DNA of 64,000 nt from Rhynchopus sp. YZ270_cl-10 (taxonomy: Eukaryota; Euglenozoa; Diplonemea; Diplonemida; Diplonemidae), in NCBI GenBank assembly GCA_964035575.1, contig OZ037900.1:992001-1056000 (forward strand). Direction: 5' to 3'. The position numbers and the translations under genes were made by a program. Below the pieces are notes generated by a model. It did not search any database. It was not told the DNA's origin and saw only the letters and a list, made by a program, of their open reading frames with translations. Below, in pieces: positions 42,945-53,475 of this stretch (the first letter of the stretch is position 1; every line of letters starts with the position of its first letter).

Positions 42945-44119
42945 TCAATCATAGTTAGCTGCGTAGCTAGCTACCATCTCCCATCTCGCATCCTTGCTTC
43001 CCTCCTTGTGTGGATTCGGTAAGGCGAGCCACTCACAGCTCTCTTCCTCCCTTGTTGGGTTGTATTCCACGTTGTGCTGATCTGCTGGTCCATTAAAGAT
43101 CGTCAGACGGTATTTTTCTCATTTTTACCGGTGTAGTGCTCTCTGGGGTTCTCTAACCCGCGGGGAACCAAGTGCCTGCGATCCGATGATCGGTGAGGCG
43201 TTTGCACGTTCAACTGCTCTTTTTTGCTCGTTCCTTTGTTTTTGATTTTTATAATTATTTCGTAATCAATGGTGTGGCTGAAAACAGTCCTTTTGGGGGG
43301 ACACAAAAATGTGCTACAGAAGTAGTAAAGTGACACATTATTTTTGGCTCATGCGCACCAATCCTTTTGATTTCTTCTTCTTCTTCTTTTTAGCCTCAGT
43401 GCAGAGGATGTACCCTCCACACCACTCCCACCACCCTCTCCCCTGCTGTACCTACGTACACATAGCCATATAAAAGAAACGCTTTACATCATCCATTCTG
43501 ATCCTCTAGACAGCATCTCCCTACCTGGTGAATATCTTGTTTCATGTTGGTTGCCAAGCATTCCGTACACGAGCCTGCAACACCAGCTTATGAGCAAATA
43601 AGATGACACATAGTACAGGCAAACCCCCCTGCTACGAAGAGACAGCCAAGTGTCAAGCGTGTTCCCGCACGATCCCGAACGTGACAATGCCATGTGTGCA
43701 CCAGAGGCATGTTGCAAGCTATCAATGGTGCGTATGAACGTTGCAGTACCTCCTCCCACATCCGAGGACACTCCAACGAGACCCCAGGCCTTTCACATTG
43801 ATAACCCATGTCATTCGGGTGTGACGGCAAAGCGAGTTGGAGGTGCGTTCTCACAGCACTGCTGTCTGTTGTCTCTTTCAATTGCTGAAGATTCTGTCCT
43901 CTTGCCGGCATGTGCCCGATGTGTGTTGATAGACACCCATTCTCTGTTGGTGCTGAGGTCGGAGGTTGCCCATGTGTGGGACAACATGTGCTGTGGTGTG
44001 GCCAAATGTTGTGGTCTGCGTTCAGTGTTCCTGAGGATCTTTTCTTTGAAGTGACCAAGCATGAGAGGCTTGCCACCATCTTACTTTCTTTGCATCCACC
44101 ACCCCACACACACAGATAT
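42945..44119 (+). promoter_or_regulatory. 5' region of copy G (leader class D/F/G)
   Basis: Near-identical to 26686-27848. In the common leader the small ORF that begins ATG 43910 loses its stop (TGG in place of TGA at about 44012). In this copy alone it is open into the main gene, giving a possible 70-residue N-terminal extension. The other short ORF has lost its ATG (ATA). Confidence 0.6.
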
Positions 44120-47100
44120 ATGCCAACCATGTGCCGTCTTGTGACACTGCTCACGCTAGCTTCTGCTGTGAGTCGTTCCGTTGCCTTCGAAGAACCTGAC
44201 TGCCCCCTCCAGACCGATGTGGACTTTGCTGAAAGCAGCGACTTCGACCCGAACCTTCCCCTCACATTCGGTGGTGGCATTGTGATTGAGATGAACCTGA
44301 CCACACCAAGTAAATATTCTTACCTGGCACGTGTGTTCAGCTTTTCCAACTACGGACGGGATGTTGTGAGGATGAGCACAGGATCGAGTGGGTACTTGTT
44401 CTTTGGTGTGAGTCGCGGGTCTGGGAGTGTGACGGGAATCTCGGCATCCAGCACTTACCCTGGCAAGACGTTCCCAGTTCGTGCTGTGATCCTCCCAGGA
44501 AGCACTGCAGACAGCACAACAGGGAAGTGTTTCTTGTACCTCAACGGCACTCTCAGCAGTTACGGAGACTGTCCCATCCCAACCTTTGTGGAGCGTCGTG
44601 CAAACTTCATTCGTTACGACCTAAGCGACAACCCAACTTTTCAAGGCACAGTTGCAAACTTCACACTGAAGGCGTGCAAGGTGACTCCAAGTGTGCCCAC
44701 ACCACTGCCATCCCCACAGTGTCTTCTCCAGAACGATGTGGACTTTGCTGAAAGCAGCGACTTCGACCCGAACCTTCCCCTCACATTCGGTGGTGGCATT
44801 GTGATTGAGATGACTGTGACCACACCAAGTAAGTATTCATACCTGGCACGTGTGTTCAGCTTTTCGAACTACGGGGACGATGTTGTGCGCATGAGTACAG
44901 CGTCTGGTGGGGCGATCTTCTTTGGTGTGAGTCGGGGTTCTGGGAGTGTGTCGGGTATCACATCACGTTCCGGTTACGGTGGTGTAACAATCACAGTTCG
45001 TGCTGTGATCCTGCCAGGAAGCACTGCAGACAGCACAACTGGAGAGTGTTTTTTGTACATCAACAATGTGCTTCAGGCCTATTCTTCAAGCTGTCCCCTC
45101 CCAACCTTTGTGGAGCGTCGCGCGAACTTCATTGGTTACGACTTGAGCGACAACCCAACTTTTCAAGGCACAGTTTCAAACTTCACACTGAAGGCGTGCA
45201 ACGTGACTCCAAGTGTGCCCACACCACTGCCATCCCCACAGTGTCTTCTCCAGGACGATGTGGACTTTGCTGAAAGCAGCGACTTCGACCCGAACCTTCC
45301 CCTCACATTCGGTGGTGGCATTGTGATTGAGATGACTGTGACCACACCAAGTAAGTATTCATACCTGGCACGTGTGTTCAGCTTTTCCAACTACGGGGAC
45401 GATGTTGTGCGCATGAGTACAGCGTCTAGTGGGGCGATCTTCTTTGGTGTGAGTCGGGGTTCTGGGAGTGTGTCGGGTATCACGACACGTTCCGGTTACG
45501 GTGGTGTAACAATCACAGTCCGTGCTGTGATCCTGCCAGGAAGCACTGCAGACAGCACAACGGGGTGGTGTTTTTTGTACATCAACAATGTGCTTCAGGC
45601 CTATTCTTCAAGCTGCCCCCTCCCAACCTTTGTGGAGCGTCGCGCGAACTTCATTCGTTACGACCTAAGCGACAACCCAACTTTTCAAGGCACAGTTTCA
45701 AACTTCACACTGAAGGCGTGCAACGTGACTCCAAGTGTGCCCACACCACTGCCATCCCCACAGTGTCTTCTCCAGAACGATGTGGAGTTTGCTGAAAGCA
45801 GCGACTTCGACCCGAACCTTCCCCTCACATTCGGTGGTGGCATTGTGATTGAGATGACTGTGACCACACCAAGTAAGTATTCATACCTGGCACGTGTGTT
45901 CAGCTTTTCGAACTACGGGGACGATGTTGTGCGCATGAGTACAGCGTCTAGTGGGGCGATCTTCTTTGGTGTGAGTCGGGGTTCTGGGAGTGTGTCGGGT
46001 ATCACATCACGTTCCGGTTACGGTGGTGTAACAATCACAGTTCGTGCTGTGATCCTGCCAGGAAGCACTGCAGACAGCACAACTGGAGAGTGTTTTTTGT
46101 ACATAAACAATGTGCTTCAGGCCTATTCTTCAAGCTGTCCCCTCCCAACCTTTGTGGAGCGTCGCGCGAACTTCATTGGTTACGACTTGAGCGACAACCC
46201 AACTTTTCAAGGCACAGTGTCAAACTTCACACTGAAGGCGTGCAACGTGACTCCAAGTGTGCCCACACCACTGCCATCCCCACAGTGTCTTCTCCAGAAC
46301 GATGTGGACTTTGCTGAAAGCAGCGCCTTCGACCCGAACCTTCCCCTCACATTCGGTGGTGGCATTGTGATTGAGATGACTGTGACCACACCAAGTAAGT
46401 ATTCATACCTGGCACGTGTGTTCAGCTTTTCGAACTACGGGGACGATGTTGTGCGCATGAGTACAGCGTCTGGTGGGGCGATCTTCTTTGGTGTGAGTCG
46501 GGGTTCTGGGAGTGTGTCGGGTATCACGACACGTTCCGGTTACGGTGGTGTAACAATCACAGTCCGTGCTGTGATCCTCCCAGGAAGCACTGCAGACAGC
46601 ACAACGGGGTGGTGTTTTTTGTACATCAACAATGTGCTTCAGGCCTATTCTTCAAGCTGCCCCCTCCCAATGAGGGTGGTGAGGAAGGCAAACTTCATTG
46701 GTCATGACACTGACTCGAGCATACCAACCTTTCAGGGCACAGTTGCAAACTTCAGCATGCGCTCTTGCAACGGGTCTGTGGACACATCTGCACCGGCAAC
46801 GGCTGTGCCGTTCACAGCGCTGCCGAGGACCTTAGCACCCGACACTGCTGCACCGCCGCCGAGGACAGCACACCCCGTCCCTCCTGGCGACAGCGCCGCA
46901 CCAGCAGTGCCGACAGCAGTGCCGACAGCAGTGCCGACAGCAGTTCCGACAGCAGTGCCGACAGCAGTGCCGACAGCAGTGCCGACAGCAGTGCCGACAG
47001 CAGTGCCGACAGCAGTTCCGACAGCAGTGCCGACAGCAGTGCCGACAGCAGTTCCGACAGCAGTGCCGACAGCAGTGCCGACAGTAGTGCCGACAGCAGA

Positions 47101-47422
47101 GCCAACAGTAGTACCCACACCACTTCCTACCTCCGCACCCACAGCACTGAACAACACAACTGCCTTTGATGAAACAGACGCCCCAACGACTGCCGCACCA
47201 GAGAAGGACGACAGCGGGACACCGTGGTGGGTGTGGGTGATGATTGCCCTGGGCGTGCTGCTTGTGCTGCTGGTGAGTGGTGTGCTGCTGTGCTTCTGCC
47301 GTCGTGGGAACGGCACGTCCCCACCCACAGTCGACTCACACCACATCCAGGCGGAGACGGACCACGGAGCTTCGGAGCTGCTCTACCATGGTGTGGACGG
47401 TGAACCTCAACTGGCGTGCTGA
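44120..47422 (+). CDS. copy G: five-module lectin-like type I surface protein with long AVPT stalk
   Basis: 1100 residues from ATG 44120 (MPTMCRLVTLL...); an upstream in-frame ATG at 43910 could add 70 residues but would bury the signal peptide. Modules begin near 28, 199, 373, 547 and 721. Four of the five carry KYSYLAR after TTPS and modules 2-5 share the SGAIFFGVSRG / GYGGVTITV versions, so they look recently homogenised. Stalk about 886-1030 with about 14 AVPT tetrapeptides encoded by a 12-bp repeat, the longest in the array. Transmembrane helix about 1036-1060, tail ending QLAC. 3' flank is of class E/G. Adhesin/antigen role inferred. Confidence 0.85.
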   Translation: MPTMCRLVTLLTLASAVSRSVAFEEPDCPLQTDVDFAESSDFDPNLPLTFGGGIVIEMNLTTPSKYSYLARVFSFSNYGRDVVRMSTGSSGYLFFGVSRGSGSVTGISASSTYPGKTFPVRAVILPGSTADSTTGKCFLYLNGTLSSYGDCPIPTFVERRANFIRYDLSDNPTFQGTVANFTLKACKVTPSVPTPLPSPQCLLQNDVDFAESSDFDPNLPLTFGGGIVIEMTVTTPSKYSYLARVFSFSNYGDDVVRMSTASGGAIFFGVSRGSGSVSGITSRSGYGGVTITVRAVILPGSTADSTTGECFLYINNVLQAYSSSCPLPTFVERRANFIGYDLSDNPTFQGTVSNFTLKACNVTPSVPTPLPSPQCLLQDDVDFAESSDFDPNLPLTFGGGIVIEMTVTTPSKYSYLARVFSFSNYGDDVVRMSTASSGAIFFGVSRGSGSVSGITTRSGYGGVTITVRAVILPGSTADSTTGWCFLYINNVLQAYSSSCPLPTFVERRANFIRYDLSDNPTFQGTVSNFTLKACNVTPSVPTPLPSPQCLLQNDVEFAESSDFDPNLPLTFGGGIVIEMTVTTPSKYSYLARVFSFSNYGDDVVRMSTASSGAIFFGVSRGSGSVSGITSRSGYGGVTITVRAVILPGSTADSTTGECFLYINNVLQAYSSSCPLPTFVERRANFIGYDLSDNPTFQGTVSNFTLKACNVTPSVPTPLPSPQCLLQNDVDFAESSAFDPNLPLTFGGGIVIEMTVTTPSKYSYLARVFSFSNYGDDVVRMSTASGGAIFFGVSRGSGSVSGITTRSGYGGVTITVRAVILPGSTADSTTGWCFLYINNVLQAYSSSCPLPMRVVRKANFIGHDTDSSIPTFQGTVANFSMRSCNGSVDTSAPATAVPFTALPRTLAPDTAAPPPRTAHPVPPGDSAAPAVPTAVPTAVPTAVPTAVPTAVPTAVPTAVPTAVPTAVPTAVPTAVPTAVPTAVPTAVPTVVPTAEPTVVPTPLPTSAPTALNNTTAFDETDAPTTAAPEKDDSGTPWWVWVMIALGVLLVLLVSGVLLCFCRRGNGTSPPTVDSHHIQAETDHGASELLYHGVDGEPQLAC
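46905..47100. repeat. 12-bp coding minisatellite (CCGACAGCAGTG)n in the G stalk
   Basis: About 15 units encoding VPTA, with single-base variants (GTT/GTG). Shorter versions sit at about 30118-30185 in D and, with another codon choice, 11518-11580 in B. Unit number changes stalk length without changing frame. Confidence 0.9.
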
Positions 47423-47961
47423 GGGAATGGTGTTCGTGTGTTCTGATGTGCGACGTGGAAGCAACAGGAAACTGAGTGTGACTGTGAAGCGTGGTTCATA
47501 TGTATTTCTCTCTCACTTTTTTTGTTTTGTTTTATCGTCGGGGGTTTTCTGGAAATGTATTTTTTGTCGTAAGTCGATCTTATTGCGCACGGAAGAGCTG
47601 CCACATCCAGGGGTGAGATGTGCTGCCTGTTAATGCTTGGATGGGACATATCCTTGACGAACTGAGCCGTGATTGCCCTTAGGGTCCACCATAACACGTG
47701 CATAATTTGTCCCTCTTTGATATTTCAAATGAGACCGGAATCGGTCAAAAAAATGCCAGTAGTTTTTTGACAGATGGGGTGATCTGGGGACTTTTTTTTC
47801 AAGATTATTCACCAGCCATTCACAAAAATTCACAACGAGGCGAAAACACACGTGATACAGCATGTGTGGGATCTTTTGTGAATTTTTGCGAATTTATGTG
47901 AATTTTTGTGAATTTATGTGAATCGCTAGTGCAGGTTTTGTGATTTTTTTTTGGGTTTGGA
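47423..47961. other. 3' flank of copy G and 11-bp repeats
   Basis: 47423-47775 is the E/G flank class. 47873-47930 holds about five degenerate 11-bp units (TTTTTGTGAAT / TTTATGTGAAT). No gene. Confidence 0.5.
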
Positions 47962-48352
47962 GTACTGTACTGTACTGTACTGTACAGTACAGTACAGTAC
48001 AGTACAGTACTGTACTGTACTGTACTGTACTGTACTGTACTGTACTGTACTGTACTGTACTGTACTGTACTGTACTGTACTGTACTGTACTGTACTGTAC
48101 TGTACTGTACTGTACTGTACTGTACTGTACTGTACTGTACTGTACTGTACTGTACTGTACTGTACTGTACTGTACTGTACTGTACTGTACTGTACTGTAC
48201 TGTACTGTACTGTACTGTACTGTACTGTACTGTACTGTACTGTACTGTACTGTACTGTACTGTACTGTACTGTACTGTACTGTACTGTACTGTACTGTAC
48301 TGTACTGTACTGTACTGTACTGTACTGTACTGTACTGTACTGTACTGTACTG
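47962..48352. repeat. 5-bp satellite (TACTG)n with an internal strand switch
   Basis: About 78 units. Within 47984-48009 the unit appears as its complement (CAGTA), switching at the palindrome GTAC, so the array contains a small perfect inversion. At 48350 it changes abruptly to a 7-bp unit. Confidence 0.97.
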
Positions 48353-49131
48353 TGTACTGTGTACTGTGTACTGTGTACTGTGTACTGTGTACTGTGTACT
48401 GTGTACTGTGTACTGTGTACTGTGTACTGTGTACTGTGTACTGTGTACTGTGTACTGTGTACTGTGTACTGTGTACTGTGTACTGTGTACTGTGTACTGT
48501 GTACTGTGTACTGTGTACTGTGTACTGTGTACTGTGTACTGTGTACTGTGTACTGTGTACTGTGTACTGTGTACTGTGTACTGTGTACTGTGTACTGTGT
48601 ACTGTGTACTGTGTACTGTGTACTGTGTACTGTGTACTGTGTACTGTGTACTGTGTACTGTGTACTGTGTACTGTGTACTGTGTACTGTGTACTGTGTAC
48701 TGTGTACTGTGTACTGTGTACTGTGTACTGTGTACTGTGTACTGTGTACTGTGTACTGTGTACTGTGTACTGTGTACTGTGTACTGTGTACTGTGTACTG
48801 TGTACTGTGTACTGTGTACTGTGTACTGTGTACTGTGTACTGTGTACTGTGTACTGTGTACTGTGTACTGTGTACTGTGTACTGTGTACTGTGTACTGTG
48901 TACTGTGTACTGTGTACTGTGTACTGTGTACTGTGTACTGTGTACTGTGTACTGTGTACTGTGTACTGTGTACTGTGTACTGTGTACTGTGTACTGTGTA
49001 CTGTGTACTGTGTACTGTGTACTGTGTACTGTGTACTGTGTACTGTGTACTGTGTACTGTGTACTGTGTACTGTGTACTGTGTACTGTGTACTGTGTACT
49101 GTGTACTGTGTACTGTGTACTGTGTACTGTG
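48350..49131. repeat. 7-bp satellite (TACTGTG)n, ~111 copies
   Basis: Reverse-complement orientation of the 35-kb satellite unit. The 400-residue open frames on both strands across 47.8-49.3 kb are artefacts. Confidence 0.97.
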
Positions 49132-49140
49132 CGAAAATTG

Positions 49141-49240
49141 ATCAAAAACGAGAACTTGTCCATTTCGGCAAATTGACCCCACCACTGGCCGGACGGATTC
49201 CGAAATTGCAAATGCCGGTGTTTAAAAGCTTCACCAACGA
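49141..49240 (-). repeat. satellite-flanking segment shared with the 503-bp MITE
   Basis: Reverse complement of about 25075-25163 (GGACAAGT ... CATTTCGGCAAATTGACC, CCACTGGCCGGACGGATTCC). In both places it directly abuts the CAGTA-type satellite, so the satellite and this segment travel together. Confidence 0.75.
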
Positions 49241-49828
49241 GAAATTTTTTTCAAAAAAAAAAATACCCACAAAATGAAAATGAAGCCCCGTGCTTTCACG
49301 AAGTACGCAAGAACTACGCAACAAGTACGCAAAATGGGGTTATCAGGAGCACCAAAACCATTTTTCTTTTCTGATAGTCGTTATTGTGCACTCACAAAAA
49401 GTGTTATTCCTTTCTTTGAACCCTTGCACCTTCTGGTGAGCGCGGTCAAAGGGCTGTTATCCTGGTCAAGGAGCAGACCGCCGAAACCAAGCCTTTTCTT
49501 TTTTACTCGTTTGCTAACGACATCATAATATTTTTTTTTGAAAAAGATCCTTGAAAAAAAAAAAAACATTTTTCTTGTAGTGAGGCCCAGGCCTTTTTCT
49601 AAATCCGGTCCCCGTCCCCAGATTTGGAAAAATAATTTTTTTTCCCGCACTTTTTTTCCCGCCGTCTCTACTGCGTTTTAGGGGTTCACAGGGGCTCAGA
49701 GGAGCCCGAGAAAAAATACCACGTGTCTGGATGAGACCGCTCGTGCAAAATAACCAGTTTTTGGGGGAGGGAAAAAAAAGGGGGGGAGGGGTGCCGAATC
49801 CAGAACGCCCTCCCGCCAAGCCCCCCTG
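49241..49828. other. spacer with homopolymer runs
   Basis: 49510-49555 repeats 34907-34945. The rest is A/T runs and a C/G-rich stretch. No gene supported. Confidence 0.4.
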
Positions 49829-50048
49829 TGGTTGAACGGGAGTACCTTGGGGAAATGGGTTGCTGACCGCACCATCCAGGCTGTACCTCAAATTTTTTTT
49901 GCCTGCGGCGCCATTTTTCATTTTTTGCTCCGCAAAAAAGGGTTCGTTGAGTGGCTCTGTGGCGTAAAAAGCTAGATTTTTACACCGTGCCCTAAATTTT
50001 TTTTTGCCTGCGGCGCCATTTTTTATTTTTTTTGCTCCGCAAAAAAAA
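49829..50048. repeat. dispersed repeat R4, copy 2
   Basis: Matches 15613-15840 with both GCCTGCGGCGCCAT subrepeats. Confidence 0.7.
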
Positions 50049-50773
50049 TACAGTCCCTCTGTTCCCAATGGCTTCCCTGGTCAGCAGCGCCGAAAATTAT
50101 CTCATGGACCACACTTCGCTGAGGCGGTGCACGAACCAATGGTTCATTTTCTTTCAAGTCTGCCTCGATAAAGAAATCTCTGAAACTCATACAGAAAACA
50201 GTGGTAGTTTTTCCGAGAGACCACAAAGTGAGGTGGGCAAACGCTACTTTCGGAGGATTACTGCAGCCCTGGTCAACCTGGAGCCCTCCATCACCCTCGT
50301 CGAGGCACAAGTACTCCCTCCGCCATTCTTCCACACTATCCGTGAGGACGATTTTGCGCTGCGTATGAGCAAGGGGCCAGCCCATATCAGCTTTGTCTAA
50401 AAATCCCTCCACCCATCACCCAAATATGGCCCAGATTGTGTTCAATTGGGTCAAATTTTCACAGCGCTTCCCAAATTTGTCATGGAGGCGGGCGCAAAGC
50501 GCAAAAAAACCCCGAAAAAGGGCACAAAAAGCACACAAAAAAGACGCGAAAAGGGCGGGAAAAAAACCGGTCACCAGCCGAAAAAACCCCGGAAAATAGG
50601 CCCGTCACGGTTCAGGCCTGAGTGAGGCCTTAACAGGAGTTAGTCGCTATCTCAACAACGAAGAGCAACCTACCTCTTAACAAAGTTACTACAGTGAAAT
50701 CCAACAAAAAAAAAAAAAGAAAAGAAAAAAGAAAGTTAAAACAAACAAACTTTCACTCTCCCTTCCTCCCGCG
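50049..50773. other. spacer with a weak coding-like frame
   Basis: The plus-strand frame up to TAA 50398-50400 contains FFQVCLDKEISETHTENSGS and RRITAALVNLEPSITLVEAQ, and could be a decayed exon. No start and no family. After 50400 there is nothing recognisable. Confidence 0.25.
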
Positions 50774-51235
50774 TAACAACGTTTATTTCCAGCACCCATG
50801 TTTTTTTTTTTCGTCATCTGTGACAGGCTCTCCGCTAGGATTTCCGATTTTGAAAATATTCTGTTGATGGTCCACGTTGGTGGGGTACATGCTTGCGCCG
50901 CAGGCGCACGGTACGCAACTTTTTTTTTTACCAACGCCCGATTTTGACTTTTTTGGGACGTTTGAGCACTCACCTCTCCATATCTTCTTCTCCTGAGCTT
51001 TTTTAACAGGTAGAACGGGTCTGAACCACTTAGCAGAACTTTTTTTTTTTTTCTTTTTTTCCCCATTTTCAAAAAGTTCTGTTGACAATCAACAGAACTT
51101 TAGTACCTAGCGGAGTGCCTGTTCTCAGAATCTGTGATGACAAAATCGCAAAAACCCATCTTTCTGAGTTTTGCCCCCCCCCCCCCCCCCCCTTTTTTTT
51201 TTAGATGTGTTCGTGTGATGCGCATCCCCTCATCG
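50774..51235. repeat. dispersed repeat R3, split by a ~300-bp insert
   Basis: 50774-50826 and 51128-51235 are the two halves of R3 (compare 13892-14035 and 58848-58950). The insert (about 50827-51127) contains a GCGCCGCAGGCGCACGGTACGC block also found near 4650, and a hairpin at 51075-51103. Confidence 0.6.
51075..51103. repeat. perfect 13-bp-arm hairpin
   Basis: AAAGTTCTGTTGA, then CAA, then TCAACAGAACTTT. Confidence 0.75.
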
Positions 51236-51910
51236 TCTAATTTTATTTTATTTTGGTTTGCATTTTGTGCGCGCATCGCGCTGTCCTAAAAACTCCTGCA
51301 AAGCACTTCGGTTCTTTGTGTGTTAAGAGTGTTGATAGCGTTGCCTGCATCAAATACAAACGCGTTCTGTGGTAAATAGTGAGTGACATGTTCGAACTTT
51401 TCATAAAACGCTCTCTTTTCAAAATAAAGGCAGCGGCAGGACACCTTCCTGTCCATAACTCAACCTACCAAAAAAAAAAAAAAAAAAATGCTTCAGTTTG
51501 AGTACAGAACTTTGTTCCGTTTTTGGAGCGAAATGATTGTCGACACACAAAAGGAAAAAGGAAAAAAAAAACATATAGGGAAGGCCCATTATTCCAATCC
51601 ATGTTACAATGTAACAATGGGGGGGGGGGGGGGGGTCTGGGGGCGGGAATTTTGTTACTTAGGATGGAATATTTTTTTTTTCAACGGTACAAATTGGGGT
51701 GGGAAAATTTTTTTGACCAATTTTTGCCCACAAAAAATCGAAAAAAAAATTTTTTTTTTCCGATTCTCGGGAGCAGGCCTTTTGCTAACCATCATGCCAT
51801 CATGCCACGTTTTTGGGCGTTTTTTATTTTTTTTTCCATCATGCCACCATCATGCCACGGGGTGGTGGGGCAGGGCTTTCGCTCTGCATCACCTGGGGAT
51901 TTCCCCCCCA

Positions 51911-52252
51911 GATGGCATGCATGATGGCATGATGGCATGATGGCATGATGGCATGATGGCATGATGGCATGATGGCATGATGGCATGATGGCATGATGGC
52001 ATGATGGCATGATGGCATGATGGCATGATGGCATGATGGCATGATGGCATGATGGCATGATGGCATGATGGCATGATGGCATGATGGCATGATGGCATGA
52101 TGGCATGATGGCATGATGGCATGATGGCATGATGGCATGATGGCATGATGGCATGATGGCATGATGGCATGATGGCATGATGGCATGATGGCATGATGGC
52201 ATGATGGCATGATGGCATGATGGCATGATGGCATGATGGCATGATGGCATGA
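51911..52252. repeat. 8-bp satellite (CATGATGG)n, ~42 copies
   Basis: Perfect array inside the foldback element. The unit equals the complement of the CCATCATG motif present once or twice in each arm (51789, 51838, 52701), so it probably expanded from there. Predicted MPSCHHAI-repeat proteins are artefacts. Confidence 0.95.
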
Positions 52253-52747
52253 CCTTAAAATTTTTCTGCTCGCTGCGCTCGCGGAGGTATACCTCAAAAA
52301 AAATTTTCGCTCGCTTCGCTCGCGCTGTACGCTATTTTCTTCCTGCCTACGGTGCCATTTTACAATGTCTAAGGGGATTCCCTTGCATTTTGCAGCCAGA
52401 AATGAAACTTGACCCAAGCTGCAAAAATTTGACCATTGTTATTTCAAAGTGACCCAACCGTTGCAACAGCCCCTGCTTCTGGAAGACGTATTGATTTTGT
52501 ACGGTTAGTGTACGTAAGGCGCAAGACCAAGCACCGTTAATAAAGGATTAGATTCCGTTTTTGTTATCTTGCAAAGCTGACCCTTCGCCTCTCCACCCTG
52601 TGGCTGGCAGGGAGGCGCGCGCGAAGCGCGCGACGACCGCTTTTACCAGGTGGGAAAGCTCGGAATGTACTTTTTTTCCAGGAAATTATTTTTTTTTTGA
52701 CCATCATGCCATTCAGGGGGAAAATCCCAAAGTTAGCAAAAGGCCTG

Positions 52748-52932
52748 TCTCGGGAGACTGTGCGTGCCGTGATGGGGTCATTTTGCGCTGAGAAATGAGT
52801 TTTTTTGGCCTAAAATGCATGTGTCAGTTTTGGGTGTATTTTCACCTAAAAACTGACACATGCATTTTAGGCCAAAAAAACTCATTTCTCAGCGCAAAAT
52901 GACCCCATCACGGCACGCACAGTCTCCCGAGA
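52748..52932. mobile_element. 185-bp near-perfect palindrome inserted in the foldback right arm
   Basis: Arms of about 85 bp (from TCTCGGGAGACTGTGCGTGC inward to GTGTCAGTTTT) face each other across a 15-bp loop. In the left arm the same context reads straight through (51760-51798, CCGATTCTCGGGAGCAGGCC), giving an uninterrupted version. Confidence 0.75.
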
Positions 52933-53135
52933 ATCGGAAAAAAAAAATTTTTTTTTTTGATTTTTTGTGGGTGGGAAAATTTTTTCGGACCCCCCCTTAG
53001 GTTTTGTACAGGGCCCCCCTGTAACTTAGGGGGGAAACCGTGATTCCCAAAAATTTTTTTGCTCGTTGGGGGGGGGGGTTTTTGGACCCCATTTCAAGTA
53101 ACATTGTAACATGGATTGGAATAATGGGCCTTCCC

Positions 53136-53475
53136 ATAGTGGAGTTCATCCTCGGGTGTCTACACTAATACAAAACCAAGTTTTCAAAAAAAACAAAAGA
53201 ATGTACGCGCTGCCAAGCTCGAGCCACGTCTTCCCTTCACTGGGAAGAAAAAAGGTTAGGGTACCCTCACTCCGCCATGGGGCCCCCAGCCCTGGTAGTG
53301 TAGAGCAGGCACCCCGTACTGTCCGCCAGGACACAAGGCTTTTTGACTTCTTTACATGATACGATACCCTATCCGGTTCTGGATGGGTCATGTCTATGGG
53401 ACTGTATGGGACCTCCCTCGTGGTATCCGTGTGCATGCCAATGAAGTGAAGTGTTCTCTAGCCCGCGGGGAACCA
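53136..53475. other. spacer right of the foldback element
   Basis: 53139-53190 is the TGGAGTTCATCCTCGGGTGT repeat also near 3803 and, diverged, 14066. No gene supported. Confidence 0.4.

Larger units (their letters stand above)
51578..53135. mobile_element. foldback-type DNA element with internal 8-bp satellite
   Basis: Perfect 35-bp terminal inverted repeats (51578-51612 and 53101-53135, starting GGGAAGGCCCATTATTCCAA). ATA is duplicated on both sides (51575-51577, 53136-53138). Inward the arms stay related for a few hundred bases (CCGATTCTCGGGAG, AGGCCTTTTGCTAAC, CATCATGCC). Between them lie the 8-bp satellite and GCTCGCTGCGCTCGC motifs. No transposase frame. Long arms filled with tandem repeats recall foldback elements; a 3-bp duplication fits PIF/Harbinger. 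A relative of the right arm's interior lies at 62340-62395. Confidence 0.65.

Noticed and set aside
46732-47346. Minus-strand frames with TAVG or LLSA repeats opposite the stalks
   Set aside because: Antisense of the 12-bp stalk minisatellite.
47820-49277. 400-residue open frames on both strands (HSTQYTV and VLYCT repeats)
   Set aside because: They only translate the stop-free 5- and 7-bp satellites; the same holds for 35010-35760, 25044-25590 and 51792-52417.
51911-52252. CRISPR-like array
   Set aside because: Units are contiguous with no spacers, and the genome is eukaryotic.
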